Positions 51,648-59,764 of a stretch of DNA of 64,000 nt are shown in pieces (position 1 is the stretch's first letter; every line of letters begins with the position of its first letter). The DNA is from Sphingobacterium griseoflavum (lineage in GTDB: Bacteria > Bacteroidota > Bacteroidia > Sphingobacteriales > Sphingobacteriaceae): contig NZ_BNAF01000001.1 in the NCBI RefSeq assembly GCF_014653155.1, positions 62,001 through 126,000 on the forward strand, read 5' to 3'. Position numbers and translations under genes: made by a program. A model generated the notes under the pieces. The model saw nothing but the letters and a program-made list of their open reading frames with translations, was not told the DNA's origin and made no database searches.

Positions 51648-53336
51648 ATGTGTGGAATTGTTGGAGCTTTTGATTTAAAGCCATCCTCTTCGGAGATGCT
51701 TCGGCCGCAGGTTTTGGAGATGTCTAAACGCATTAGGCACCGTGGACCAGACTGGTCGGGTATTTTTACCAGTGAAAAAGCGATTCTGGCGCATGAGCGC
51801 CTAGCGATTGTAGATCCAAAGTCGGGCAGTCAACCATTATTCAGCCCTGATGGACATGTTGTTTTAGCAGTAAACGGCGAGATTTATAATCACCAACAAT
51901 TAAGAAATACATTGCCGGATTATGATTTTGCCACCCAATCAGATTCAGAGGTTATATTGGCCTTGTACTTAGAAAAAGGAGCTGCCTTTATCGAAGATTT
52001 GAACGGTATTTTTGGGTTTGCCCTGTATGATGGTCGGGACGGATCATTTCTAGTCGCTCGAGACCACATGGGAATCATTCCTTTGTATTACGGCAAAGAT
52101 AAGGATGGGCAAATTTTTGTAGCGTCTGAGTTGAAGTCTTTGGAAGGTTTTTGCGTGGAGATGGCCCAATTTCCTCCGGGACACTATTTGTATAGCAAGG
52201 AAGGTGCGGAGCCAAAAAAATGGTACTTACGCGATTGGGAAGCTTTTGATACAGTAAAAGATAATGAAACGGATATCGCGAAGTTACGGACAGCATTGGA
52301 AGAGGCTGTGCAGCGTCAGTTGATGTCGGACGTGCCTTATGGTGTTTTGTTATCTGGCGGTTTAGATTCTTCGGTAATTGCTGCGGTGACCAAAAAATTC
52401 GCTTCCACACGTATTGAAACAGGAGGAAAAGAAGCTGCTTGGTATCCGCAGTTGCATTCCTTTGCGGTTGGGTTGAAAGGTGCGCCAGACTTGATTGCGG
52501 CACAAAAGGCGGCAGACCATATCGGAACCATACATCACGAGATAAACTTCACGATCCAAGAAGGGTTAGATGCTATTCGCGACGTAATCTATCATTTGGA
52601 AACGTATGACGTAACGACCATTCGGGCGTCCACACCTATGTATCTTTTGGCACGTGTCATTAAATCTATGGGGATTAAAATGGTGCTTTCCGGTGAGGGG
52701 TCAGATGAGCTTTTTGGTGGTTATCTATATTTCCACAAGGCGCCAAATGCACAGGAGTTTCACGAGGAGACGGTGAGGAAATTAAAGAAATTATATCTTT
52801 ACGACTGTTTGCGGGCCAACAAGTCGTTAGCCGCCTGGGGAGTTGAGGGCCGTGTGCCATTTTTGGATAAAGAGTTTATGGATGTCGCGATGTCGATAAA
52901 CCCTGCCGATAAGATGATCAAGGATGGCCGTATGGAAAAGTGGGTGGTACGCAAGGCATTCGAGGATTATTTGCCGGAAAGCATCGCTTGGAGACAAAAA
53001 GAGCAGTTCTCTGATGGTGTGGGTTACAGCTGGATTGATACGTTGAAAGAACAGGCAGAATCGAAGGTTTCAGACGTGGAGTTTGAAACGGCAGCCACAC
53101 GTTTTCCGGTGAATACACCGAAAAATAAGGAAGAGTTCCTGTATCGTACGATTTTTGAATCGCATTTCCCGTCAGAAGCCGCGGCTGAAACGGTACCGTC
53201 TGTTAAGTCTGTGGCCTGTAGTACGCCAGAAGCTTTGGCATGGGATGCCTCGTTTCAAAACCTGAACGATCCATCAGGTCGGGCGGTGGCTAGCGTGCAC
53301 AACGAAAGCTATGTGAAAGCTACAGAAACGGCCTAA
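51648..53336 (+). CDS. asnB: Asparagine synthetase (glutamine-hydrolysing)
   Basis: 562 residues. The N-terminal class II glutaminase starts MCGIVGAFD with the nucleophile Cys2 free after Met removal, followed by RHRGPDWSG, LAHERLAIVDP and NGEIYNH. The synthetase domain has the ATP-pyrophosphatase motif SGGLDSS (residues 236-242), SGEGSDELFGGYLYFHKAP and GVEGRVPFLDKEF. A C-terminal tail after about residue 505 (SEAAAETVPSVKSVACSTPEALAWD...) resembles the tail of the E. coli AsnB class. It makes asparagine from aspartate, glutamine and ATP. It stands alone, followed by an inverted-repeat element. Confidence 0.97.
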   Translation: MCGIVGAFDLKPSSSEMLRPQVLEMSKRIRHRGPDWSGIFTSEKAILAHERLAIVDPKSGSQPLFSPDGHVVLAVNGEIYNHQQLRNTLPDYDFATQSDSEVILALYLEKGAAFIEDLNGIFGFALYDGRDGSFLVARDHMGIIPLYYGKDKDGQIFVASELKSLEGFCVEMAQFPPGHYLYSKEGAEPKKWYLRDWEAFDTVKDNETDIAKLRTALEEAVQRQLMSDVPYGVLLSGGLDSSVIAAVTKKFASTRIETGGKEAAWYPQLHSFAVGLKGAPDLIAAQKAADHIGTIHHEINFTIQEGLDAIRDVIYHLETYDVTTIRASTPMYLLARVIKSMGIKMVLSGEGSDELFGGYLYFHKAPNAQEFHEETVRKLKKLYLYDCLRANKSLAAWGVEGRVPFLDKEFMDVAMSINPADKMIKDGRMEKWVVRKAFEDYLPESIAWRQKEQFSDGVGYSWIDTLKEQAESKVSDVEFETAATRFPVNTPKNKEEFLYRTIFESHFPSEAAAETVPSVKSVACSTPEALAWDASFQNLNDPSGRAVASVHNESYVKATETA

Positions 53337-53354
53337 AGCTATTCCCTTTATACG

Positions 53355-53454
53355 AAGAAAGGCTGTCTAAAAGATAGTTGATTAACGTTATAGTACGTAC
53401 GGCGCAAATTCTTGCACCGATGGATGTTAATCGCTTTTAGACAGCCTATTTCTT
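53355..53454. repeat. 100-base inverted-repeat element after asnB
   Basis: AGGCTGTCTAAAAG (53360-53373) pairs perfectly with CTTTTAGACAGCCT (53434-53447). The stem extends outward as AAGAA/TTCTT with a small bulge, and inward by GATTAAC (53380-53386)/GTTAATC (53426-53432). The centre carries GTACGTAC. It lies between the convergent asnB and S9 peptidase genes and can act as a bidirectional terminator. The GGCTGTC ends also recall insertion-sequence termini, so it may be a small non-autonomous element. I see no clear target duplication. Confidence 0.65.
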
Positions 53455-53476
53455 TGTCATGCATGCTGCTTTCGGA

Positions 53477-55651
53477 TTATCGCTTTAAGTGCAAATCGAA
53501 ATATTGGGCGATCTTTTCATACATATGTATCCGATCTTTTCCCATGACATTGTGCTCATGTGTTGGGTAAAGAAAATAGTCTACCTGTTTGCCGGCTTTG
53601 ATACACGCTTCGATGAATTCCATGCTATGTTGCTGCACAACCACAGGGTCTTGGGCACCATGGATAATCAATAGATTTCCTTTTAATTGGCTTGCTTTGT
53701 CCAGTAGTGATACGTTTTTGTACCCATCGGGATTTTCCTGCGGAGTGTCCATATAACGTTCGCCATACATCACCTCATAAAACTTCCAATCGATAACTGG
53801 TCCACCGGCCACGGCCGTATGGAATATTCCTGGGTGGTGCACCATAAGCGAGGTGGTCATGAAGCCGCCGAAGCTCCAGCCAAATAGGCCAATTCGCGTC
53901 TGGTCCACAAAAGGTTGGGATTTAAGAAATTCAATTCCTTTCATTTGGTCCGCCATTTCCGCTTGTCCGAGTTGCCGGTGTGTCACGCGTGTAAAATCGC
54001 GTCCGCGTGCATCCGAACCGCGGTTGTCCATGGTGAAAACAACATAGCCCTGTTGCGCCATGTAGAGATCAAAATAGCCAGCACCAAAGAGCCATCTGTT
54101 TTGGACGAGCTGTGCGTGGGATCCTCCGTAGAGATAGACCATAACCGGATATTTCTGAGTTGCATCGAAATCTGCCGGGTAAATAATCCGTCCGTTTAGC
54201 GGTGTTTTTCCGTCGGCAGACAGCAAAGATAGCTGCTCGATTTTCGGAAGCTTTATTTTACCTTCAAAAGGATTGGCAGCCGCTAAGATTAAGTTTGTCT
54301 TATCGTTTCTTGTGTTTCGAATCGTGATGCGGTTTGGTACGGTTTGGCTACTGTATTGATCGAGGATATATGTGCCGTCGGTACTGATGCTAGCTTGGTG
54401 CATGCCGGGTTCATGCGTGAGCTGCACCGTTTTTCCATTGCCGAGGTCTACTTGGAAAAGCTGGCGATCAAGACCGTTGTTTGTTATGCCGATGTAGCTT
54501 ATCTTTTTTCCATCGGCCGTAAAGTCGCCTAACGATTCCACAATGACATCTGCATGCCCTAACGACCGGATCAGTTTTCCCTCGGTGTTGTAAAGGTAGA
54601 GTTGGTTGAATCCATCTTTATCTGTTTGATAGAGAAACTGATCGTTCTTGTTTGGCAGGAAGTGCAGCGCATGTAGCGGCTCTACCCAAGAGCTGGATCG
54701 TTCTTCCAAGAGTGTTTTAACCAGCTCGCCGCTGGATGCATCATACTTGTTGAGTTTGAGATGGTTCTGCTCCCTGTTGAGCAGCCCTACGTAGACATAT
54801 TTGCCCGATGGATCCCAAGTGCAGAGCGTAAGGTATTGTTCTTTTGGTTCGCCAGTCTTTAAGGTAGTACGGCTTTTGGTGCTGCAGTCGTAAACCAAAA
54901 GTGTTACTTCTTCACTTTTCATGCCTGCCATGGGATAGCGAATGTCTTTTGCATTCGCTACGCGTGCTGACCACTGTATTAATGGGTATTGGCTAACCAT
55001 GGTCTCATCCTTCCTGTAGTACAGCAGCTTTTCACTATCCGGGCTCCACCACATTCCCTTGTTTATACCAAATTCCTGCCGATGTGTGTAATCGCTGCCG
55101 TTAACAATTCCGTCGACGCTATCCTGCGTTACAGCGATCGTGCTGCTGCCGTCATGGATCATGATATTGTTTTCGATCAGGAAGGCTACCCTGCTGCGGT
55201 TGGCGCTGAGCTCGGGGTTGGTTGCGGAAAGGGGTGTTTTAGCCTGTAGAGTTGCTTTTCTGCTACTTACATCGTATTGTAAGTAATAGTTCTGCCCTGC
55301 GTTGCTGTAGGTAAAGTTGAAGCTGTTTTCGTTTGCCCATTGATAGTCTGTCGGAAAATAGCTGAGTTTGACGGAAGTTGTGTCGTGCAGACTAGTTTTT
55401 ATAGCTTCTGCAAGCTCGTTGCACGTCAAAAGGTCCTTGGGTTGCCAATTGTTCGCTGCATCCCGTATTTGTAGCTTCTGATAGCTGGCGTCAAGTTGTG
55501 TGAAAGCCTGCTCTTTGGGTATCCACTGGGTAAGCGTCAAGTTTTGCGGAGCAAATTGTCTAGCGCCAAATACGGTTTCCTGAATCGTGAAATTCCGCTG
55601 TCCGTAGCATAGGGGAGATCCGAGAAGGAACAATAGCAATAATTTTTTCAT
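53477..55651 (-). CDS. S9-family (DPP-IV-like) prolyl oligopeptidase
   Basis: 724 residues from MKKLLLLFLLGSPLCYGQ, a signal peptide; an upstream frame is 33 codons longer and has no signal character. The N-terminal beta propeller (DPPIV_N, about 80-470) holds NNIMIHDGSS, WWSPDSEKLLYYRKDE and KYVYVGLLNREQ. The alpha/beta hydrolase domain has the nucleophile Ser593 in GWSFGG, Asp in IIHGAQDPVV and His in THEHNV. The family removes Xaa-Pro or Xaa-Ala dipeptides. It is likely periplasmic. It is head-to-tail with the DUF1080 gene but 80 bases apart. Confidence 0.9.
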   Translation of the reverse strand: MKKLLLLFLLGSPLCYGQRNFTIQETVFGARQFAPQNLTLTQWIPKEQAFTQLDASYQKLQIRDAANNWQPKDLLTCNELAEAIKTSLHDTTSVKLSYFPTDYQWANENSFNFTYSNAGQNYYLQYDVSSRKATLQAKTPLSATNPELSANRSRVAFLIENNIMIHDGSSTIAVTQDSVDGIVNGSDYTHRQEFGINKGMWWSPDSEKLLYYRKDETMVSQYPLIQWSARVANAKDIRYPMAGMKSEEVTLLVYDCSTKSRTTLKTGEPKEQYLTLCTWDPSGKYVYVGLLNREQNHLKLNKYDASSGELVKTLLEERSSSWVEPLHALHFLPNKNDQFLYQTDKDGFNQLYLYNTEGKLIRSLGHADVIVESLGDFTADGKKISYIGITNNGLDRQLFQVDLGNGKTVQLTHEPGMHQASISTDGTYILDQYSSQTVPNRITIRNTRNDKTNLILAAANPFEGKIKLPKIEQLSLLSADGKTPLNGRIIYPADFDATQKYPVMVYLYGGSHAQLVQNRWLFGAGYFDLYMAQQGYVVFTMDNRGSDARGRDFTRVTHRQLGQAEMADQMKGIEFLKSQPFVDQTRIGLFGWSFGGFMTTSLMVHHPGIFHTAVAGGPVIDWKFYEVMYGERYMDTPQENPDGYKNVSLLDKASQLKGNLLIIHGAQDPVVVQQHSMEFIEACIKAGKQVDYFLYPTHEHNVMGKDRIHMYEKIAQYFDLHLKR

Positions 55652-55731
55652 GTTGTCGTTGCATTTAACGGGAGCTAAATTAGGAAAATGCATGTTAAAC
55701 TGAAATGTGTTCCTTCTGCGGAAAGATAATG

Positions 55732-56466
55732 TTACAAAGGTCTGATCCAAATATTGCGGAAGCTGACTAGGTCACCATGATCTTGCAGTATGATAGGGCC
55801 AGCACCATGGGCTTCCATCTTCGGCAAGCCAATATACGCTGTGGTGCCTTCTATTTGCGTATTGTTCTGCACCAGTACACCATTGTGCAACACCGTTACT
55901 AGGGCCTTACTGATAAGCATGCCATCCTTGTTGAAGCGGGGAGCCTTATAGATCACATCGTATTGATGCCATTGGTCGGCACCAGCACGAACTTCAACAA
56001 GTGGGGGACGCTGCTTGTAGATGCTTCCTGCTTGCCCGTTTACATAGGTTGGATTGTTGTTGTTATCCAATACCTGCAATTCGTATCGTCCCTGCAGAAA
56101 TATGCCGCTGTTGCCACGACCCTGCCCTTCGCCCTTGATTTTTTCGGGGCTTTTCCATTCGATGTGGAGTTGGAAGTCTTCAAATTTCTCTTTTGTTTGT
56201 ATGTCGCCGGTAGACGGCTTTACGGTTAGCGTGCCCTGCTCGACCGTCCAAGCGGCTGCTTGTCCTGTTGTTTTGTTGCTTTCCCATTGATCTAGGTTTT
56301 TGCCATCAAAAAGGATGATGGCGTCATCGGGAACACCTTCCTTTACGGTGACGACCCGTGGTTTGGGCGTGTAAAACTCGGTGTCTTGTGGTTGGAATTT
56401 CGTCTGTGCGCCGCAAATAGAAGATAGCGCGACTAATAAAGTGGTATTCAAAAGGTTGATTTTCAT
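55732..56466 (-). CDS. DUF1080 (3-keto-disaccharide hydrolase-like) protein
   Basis: 244 residues with a signal peptide (MKINLLNTTLLVALSSICGAQ). The fold is a LamG-type beta sandwich: ILFDGKNLDQWES, WTVEQGTLTVKPSTGDIQTKEKFEDFQLHIEWKSP, GRGNSGIFLQGRYELQVLD, QWHQYDVIYKAPRFNKDG, VLVQNNTQIEGTT and PIILQDHGDLVSFRNIWIRPL. These are typical of DUF1080 proteins, some of which hydrolyse 3-keto-glycosides. No 3-keto-glycoside dehydrogenase is in the window, so the substrate is open. It is divergent from folB. Confidence 0.88.
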   Translation of the reverse strand: MKINLLNTTLLVALSSICGAQTKFQPQDTEFYTPKPRVVTVKEGVPDDAIILFDGKNLDQWESNKTTGQAAAWTVEQGTLTVKPSTGDIQTKEKFEDFQLHIEWKSPEKIKGEGQGRGNSGIFLQGRYELQVLDNNNNPTYVNGQAGSIYKQRPPLVEVRAGADQWHQYDVIYKAPRFNKDGMLISKALVTVLHNGVLVQNNTQIEGTTAYIGLPKMEAHGAGPIILQDHGDLVSFRNIWIRPL

Positions 56467-56594
56467 TGTTTAATTTTTGTTTAGCTGAGCAATTATACAT
56501 ATTTATCTTTAGAAAAGTACAGGAAACCTTTTTTAAACATCGCGTTTGGCTGCTCATGTGCGGGAGTGCCGGTGTCGATGGCTTTAATTTTTAC

Positions 56595-56602
56595 TATGTT
56601 TG
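56595..56602 (+). promoter_or_regulatory. -7 box TATGTTTG of folB
   Basis: An exact TAnnTTTG match 17 bases before ATG at 56619. Transcription from it would begin around 56609, after the other candidate ATG at 56607, and so supports the 56619 start. Confidence 0.5.
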
Positions 56603-56618
56603 CAGTATGGGGTCAATT

Positions 56619-56975
56619 ATGCAAGAAGTGGCATTAAACGAAGTTCGGTTTTTTTCGCCGATAGGATATTATCCTGAAGAACGCCTTTTAGGTAATGAGT
56701 TTTTTGTGGACTTTTCGGTGTCCTTTCCATTTAAAAACGACCGTGCGGACGAGTTGAGCAACACACTTAATTATGAAGAGCTGTACAACTTGTTGTGTAG
56801 AGTCATGAAAAGGGATAGAAAGCTACTCGAGTCGGCAGCTGTGGAAATATTGGAAGAAGCAAAGGATAGCTATCCGTTTGCCGTGAAAATAGTTGTGGCT
56901 ATTCGGAAAACCACGCCTCCTTTTGGTGCCGATCATATTCACACGTGCGTGACATTAACCTATCATCGACCATAG
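56619..56975 (+). CDS. folB: Dihydroneopterin aldolase
   Basis: 118 residues from MQEVALNEVRFFSPIGYYPEER. The reading frame is open from 56466, but the -7 box at 56595 and the family length (about 118-122) support this start. It shows the FolB features GYYPEER with the catalytic Glu, NEFFVDFSVSFPF, LNYEELYNLLCRVM, LLESAAVEILEE and the catalytic lysine in FAVKIVVAIRKTTPPF. It cleaves 7,8-dihydroneopterin to 6-hydroxymethyl-dihydropterin in folate synthesis. It is not in an operon with other folate genes here. Confidence 0.93.
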   Translation: MQEVALNEVRFFSPIGYYPEERLLGNEFFVDFSVSFPFKNDRADELSNTLNYEELYNLLCRVMKRDRKLLESAAVEILEEAKDSYPFAVKIVVAIRKTTPPFGADHIHTCVTLTYHRP

Positions 56976-57031
56976 CTCGTCGCAGCACGCAATTATGCTA
57001 GCATTTGAAAGCTACCTAAATCGCTTTTTTG

Positions 57032-57076
57032 TGTCAGTATGACATGATTTATTTTTTTCAGAAGACAAAATGTCTT
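57032..57076. promoter_or_regulatory. Two palindromes upstream of hsp20
   Basis: TGTCAgtaTGACA (57032-57044) and AAGACAaaaTGTCTT (57062-57076) are perfect inverted repeats with 3-base centres, 85-130 bases before the hsp20 ATG. Both carry TGTC/GACA half-sites in opposite order. They could be operators for a heat-shock regulator. No exact TAnnTTTG box can be seen in this leader. Confidence 0.4.
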
Positions 57077-57146
57077 GTTTTTAGCTAAAAAGTGTTTAGG
57101 TACGCGCTTTGATGAAGTATTACCAGCATTAAAAACAAAAAATTAT

Positions 57147-57152
57147 AGGAGG
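57147..57152 (+). promoter_or_regulatory. Perfect Shine-Dalgarno AGGAGG of hsp20
   Basis: AGGAGG lies 9 bases before ATG at 57162. Nearly all other genes in the window lack a recognisable Shine-Dalgarno, as is usual in this phylum, so this one is exceptional. Confidence 0.7.
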
Positions 57153-57161
57153 ATATAAATC

Positions 57162-57605
57162 ATGGCATTAATTAAATTCCCAACAAAAACTGTTAATTCT
57201 GATGCGGTAAATCCGTATGTCAACAACATCTTTGACAATTTTTTCAACGATTCCTTCATCACGGATCGTTTGGTAACACGCGTACCAGCGGTGAATATTT
57301 TTGAAACCCAAGACGCTTTTCATGTCGAGCTCGCGGCGCCAGGCTTACAGAAATCGGATTTCAAAATCAACGTCGATAAAAATTTGATCACCATATCCGT
57401 GGAGAAAAAAGAAGAGCATGTATCCGAGGAGAAGCTGTATAGCAAAAGAGAATTCAGCTATCTATCGTTTACTCGATCATTCTCCTTGCCCGACACGGTA
57501 AATTACAATAGCATTGATGCAACCTATACCGATGGCGTATTGAATGTTTCTGTAGGGAAGAAAGAAGAGGCGATTGTGGCGAAGAGACTAATCGAAGTAA
57601 AGTAA
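57162..57605 (+). CDS. Hsp20/alpha-crystallin small heat-shock protein
   Basis: 147 residues, with an N-terminal arm (NNIFDNFFNDSF) and an alpha-crystallin domain (about residues 42-135): PAVNIFETQDAFHVELAAPGLQKSDFKINVDKNLITISVEKK, YSKREFSYLSFTRSFSLPDTV, and IDATYTDGVLNVSVGKK. The C-terminal I-x-I oligomerisation motif is not classical; the end is VAKRLIEVK. It holds unfolding proteins under stress. It is monocistronic with a strong Shine-Dalgarno, two upstream palindromes and its own terminator. Confidence 0.95.
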   Translation: MALIKFPTKTVNSDAVNPYVNNIFDNFFNDSFITDRLVTRVPAVNIFETQDAFHVELAAPGLQKSDFKINVDKNLITISVEKKEEHVSEEKLYSKREFSYLSFTRSFSLPDTVNYNSIDATYTDGVLNVSVGKKEEAIVAKRLIEVK

Positions 57606-57639
57606 CTGAAGCGTATTCGTGTTTAGGTTTTAAGGTTGG

Positions 57640-57673
57640 GGAAGGCCTCTGCGAAAGCGGAGGCTTTCCTTTT
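57640..57673 (+). terminator. Terminator of hsp20
   Basis: GGAAGGCCTCTGC (57640-57652) and GCGGAGGCTTTCC (57657-57669) pair over 13 bp with a single mismatch and a 4-nt loop, followed by TTTT. Confidence 0.85.
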
Positions 57674-57684
57674 GTGTATTAATA

Positions 57685-57716
57685 TTTGGAAAGGTTAACA
57701 CTGTTCACTACTTTTG
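57685..57716 (+). promoter_or_regulatory. tetR promoter with operator TTAACACTGTTCA
   Basis: TTTG (57685-57688), a 20-base spacer, then TACTTTTG (57709-57716) fit the Bacteroidota promoter consensus. The spacer contains TTAACACTGTTCA (57695-57707), which is one base off a perfect palindrome and matches the site before tolC (58392-58404). A repressor there would block this promoter. Confidence 0.65.
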
Positions 57717-57734
57717 CTGCTACGGATTTGTAGT

Positions 57735-58373
57735 ATGGGTATCAAAGAACGGAAAAGTAGGCATAAAGAGGATTTGCGCAAGCGCATTTTGGAGGCAGCT
57801 AAAAAATTATTTGTCACCGCTGGGTACGAGGCGACGTCTATCCGTAAAATTGCGCAGGAAATCGAGTTTAGTCCGACCACAATTTATTTGTATTACAAGG
57901 ATAAAAGCGATATTATCTATGCGTTGCACCAAGAGGGATTCCTGATGTTGCGCCAAGATTTTCAGCCCTTAATGCAGGTCGAGTCACCTTTTGAACGACT
58001 GAAGGCTATTGGTAAATGTTATCTACGATTCGCACTAGCACACCCCGATTTTTATGAGGTGATGTTCATAATGAAAGATCCCATGAAATATTTGGAAGTG
58101 AATTGCGTCGAAGGGGAATGGGAGGAAGGCGAACGCGTGTTTGATTTTTTGTTGCAGACCATCCGCGATTGCCAAAACGCAGGCTATTTTAGCGAAATGG
58201 ATACTGTAGAGGTCGCTGTACAGGCGTGGTCATCAGTGCACGGTCTATGTTCATTGCACGTATCGGGGCATTTAAAAAGCATGATGGAAGTCGTGTTGAA
58301 GGATAATGATCAAGAACGGATGATCGAGCGGGCTTTCAGGGTTTTTGTGAGTTACCTGGAATTAACAAAGTAA
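57735..58373 (+). CDS. TetR-family repressor of the efflux operon
   Basis: 212 residues from MGIKERKSRHKEDLRKRILEAA; the longer frame to 57714 starts at a TTG inside the -7 box. The DNA-binding domain is at residues 15-65 with the helix-turn-helix YEATSIRKIAQEIEFSPTTIYLYYKDKSDIIYALHQEGF. The C-terminal ligand domain is of the larger TetR type with a long helix (VEVAVQAWSSVHGLCSLHVSGHLKSMM). It precedes tolC by 33 bases and is expected to repress its own promoter and the efflux genes. The inducer is unknown. Confidence 0.92.
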   Translation: MGIKERKSRHKEDLRKRILEAAKKLFVTAGYEATSIRKIAQEIEFSPTTIYLYYKDKSDIIYALHQEGFLMLRQDFQPLMQVESPFERLKAIGKCYLRFALAHPDFYEVMFIMKDPMKYLEVNCVEGEWEEGERVFDFLLQTIRDCQNAGYFSEMDTVEVAVQAWSSVHGLCSLHVSGHLKSMMEVVLKDNDQERMIERAFRVFVSYLELTK

Positions 58374-58391
58374 AAAAATTTGACGATAAAC

Positions 58392-58404
58392 TTAACACTG
58401 TTAA
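58392..58404. promoter_or_regulatory. Perfect palindrome TTAACACTGTTAA before tolC
   Basis: TTAACA-c-TGTTAA lies 2 bases before the tolC ATG. It shares 12 of 13 bases with the site inside the tetR promoter. It is likely a second TetR operator. Confidence 0.6.
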
Positions 58405-58406
58405 TA

Positions 58407-59762
58407 ATGAGAACGCTATTTATTTTTGTAGTGGTAATGAGTCTTAGCTTTGGCAATGTACATGGACAATCAAAGACATTGGATGCTTACCTAAAAGAAG
58501 GATTGGCAAACAATCTATTGCTGCAAGAGAAAAATCTCACTCTGCAGCGGGCATTAAACGCCATGGAGGTTGCCAAGTCCATGTATCTGCCCGCAATCGA
58601 TTTAGACGTCGCCTACTCGCACGCCAAAGGCGGCCGTTCCATTGAACTTCCTGTGGGCGATCTGTTAAATCCTGTATACAATACGCTCAATGCGCTTACC
58701 CAATCGCAGGCATTTCCGCAAATCGGCAATGAAACCATCAATTTTCTTCCACAAAACTATTATGATGCTAAAATCCGAACGGTCATGCCATTGCTAAACA
58801 CGGATCTTGGCTATAACAAACGCATAAAAGCCGCAACAGTAAAGCTTCAGGAGAACGAGGTGGAGGTCTATAAACGTGAATTGATCAAGGAGATCAAGAG
58901 CGCTTACTATCAATATCTCACAGCCGTTCAGGTTCAGGAAATCTATCGCTCCTCTTGGGTACTTGCGCAAGAGGGACTGCGTGTTAACCAAAAACTGTTA
59001 GATGCAGGTAAGGGACTGCCGGCCTATGTGATCAGGGCACAATCAGAGATAGCAGCGATCGAAGCACAGTTAGCTGGGGCTGAGAAGAACATCAAGAATG
59101 CAAAGCTATATTTCAACATGTTGCTGAATCGGGAGGCCGATGCCGAGGTCTTGGACGACGATCTGTTAGGGAAAGATGAGCTTTGGTCATTGGAGGACTG
59201 GGGAGAGGTGGATGCCTCCGCTCGTGAGGAGCTAAAATCCTTGGAAACGGGTATTGCCATACAGGAATCGGTGCTGAAGATGAATAAGCAATATGTAGTG
59301 CCTAAAATAAGCGGCTTTTTTGATTTGGGTTCGCAGGCCGAAGGACTTAAATTCAATAACGATTCGCGCTACTTTATGGTCGGCCTAAGCATGAAAATGC
59401 CTATCTTCCAAGGTAACCGGAATCGATTAAAAGTGCAGGAGGCGAAAGTGGATCTGGCTAACTCCCGCAATAAAAAAGCACAGGTTGAACAACAGTTGGC
59501 AATGGCCATCGGCATAGCGCGGAATGAGGTGCTCGCTGCATTCAAGAACCTCGGAAAAGCCAAGACGCAATTAGATGCCGCCAGCACCTACCAGCGATTG
59601 ATTCAAAAAGGATTTGCCGCTGGCGTAAATACCTATATGGAAACCATCGATGCCCGTAACGAATATACACAAGCGAAATTGTCAGAGACCATCAGTAAAC
59701 TACAGATCCTCGCCGCTCTAGCGAATTTGGAACGAGAATCTGCCACCTACCAAATACCATAA
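58407..59762 (+). CDS. TolC-family outer-membrane efflux protein
   Basis: 451 residues from MRTLFIFVVVMSLSFG, a signal peptide cut near VHGQ; a longer frame starts with TTG at 58380. Two OEP repeats form the coiled-coil channel: TLQRALNAMEVAKSMYLPAIDLDVAYSH and IKSAYYQYLTAVQVQEIYRSSWVLAQEGLRVNQKLLDAGKGLPAYVIRAQSEIAAIEAQLAGAEK, then PIFQGNRNRLKVQEAKVDLANS and the terminal EARNEY-like DARNEYTQAKLSETISKLQILAALANLE. It is the outer channel for the adaptor and pump that follow, two bases downstream of its stop. Confidence 0.93.
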   Translation: MRTLFIFVVVMSLSFGNVHGQSKTLDAYLKEGLANNLLLQEKNLTLQRALNAMEVAKSMYLPAIDLDVAYSHAKGGRSIELPVGDLLNPVYNTLNALTQSQAFPQIGNETINFLPQNYYDAKIRTVMPLLNTDLGYNKRIKAATVKLQENEVEVYKRELIKEIKSAYYQYLTAVQVQEIYRSSWVLAQEGLRVNQKLLDAGKGLPAYVIRAQSEIAAIEAQLAGAEKNIKNAKLYFNMLLNREADAEVLDDDLLGKDELWSLEDWGEVDASAREELKSLETGIAIQESVLKMNKQYVVPKISGFFDLGSQAEGLKFNNDSRYFMVGLSMKMPIFQGNRNRLKVQEAKVDLANSRNKKAQVEQQLAMAIGIARNEVLAAFKNLGKAKTQLDAASTYQRLIQKGFAAGVNTYMETIDARNEYTQAKLSETISKLQILAALANLERESATYQIP

Positions 59763-59764
59763 CA

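Noticed and set aside
56466..56618. Upstream extension of folB
   Set aside because: The extension overlaps the DUF1080 start region and lies before the likely transcription start.
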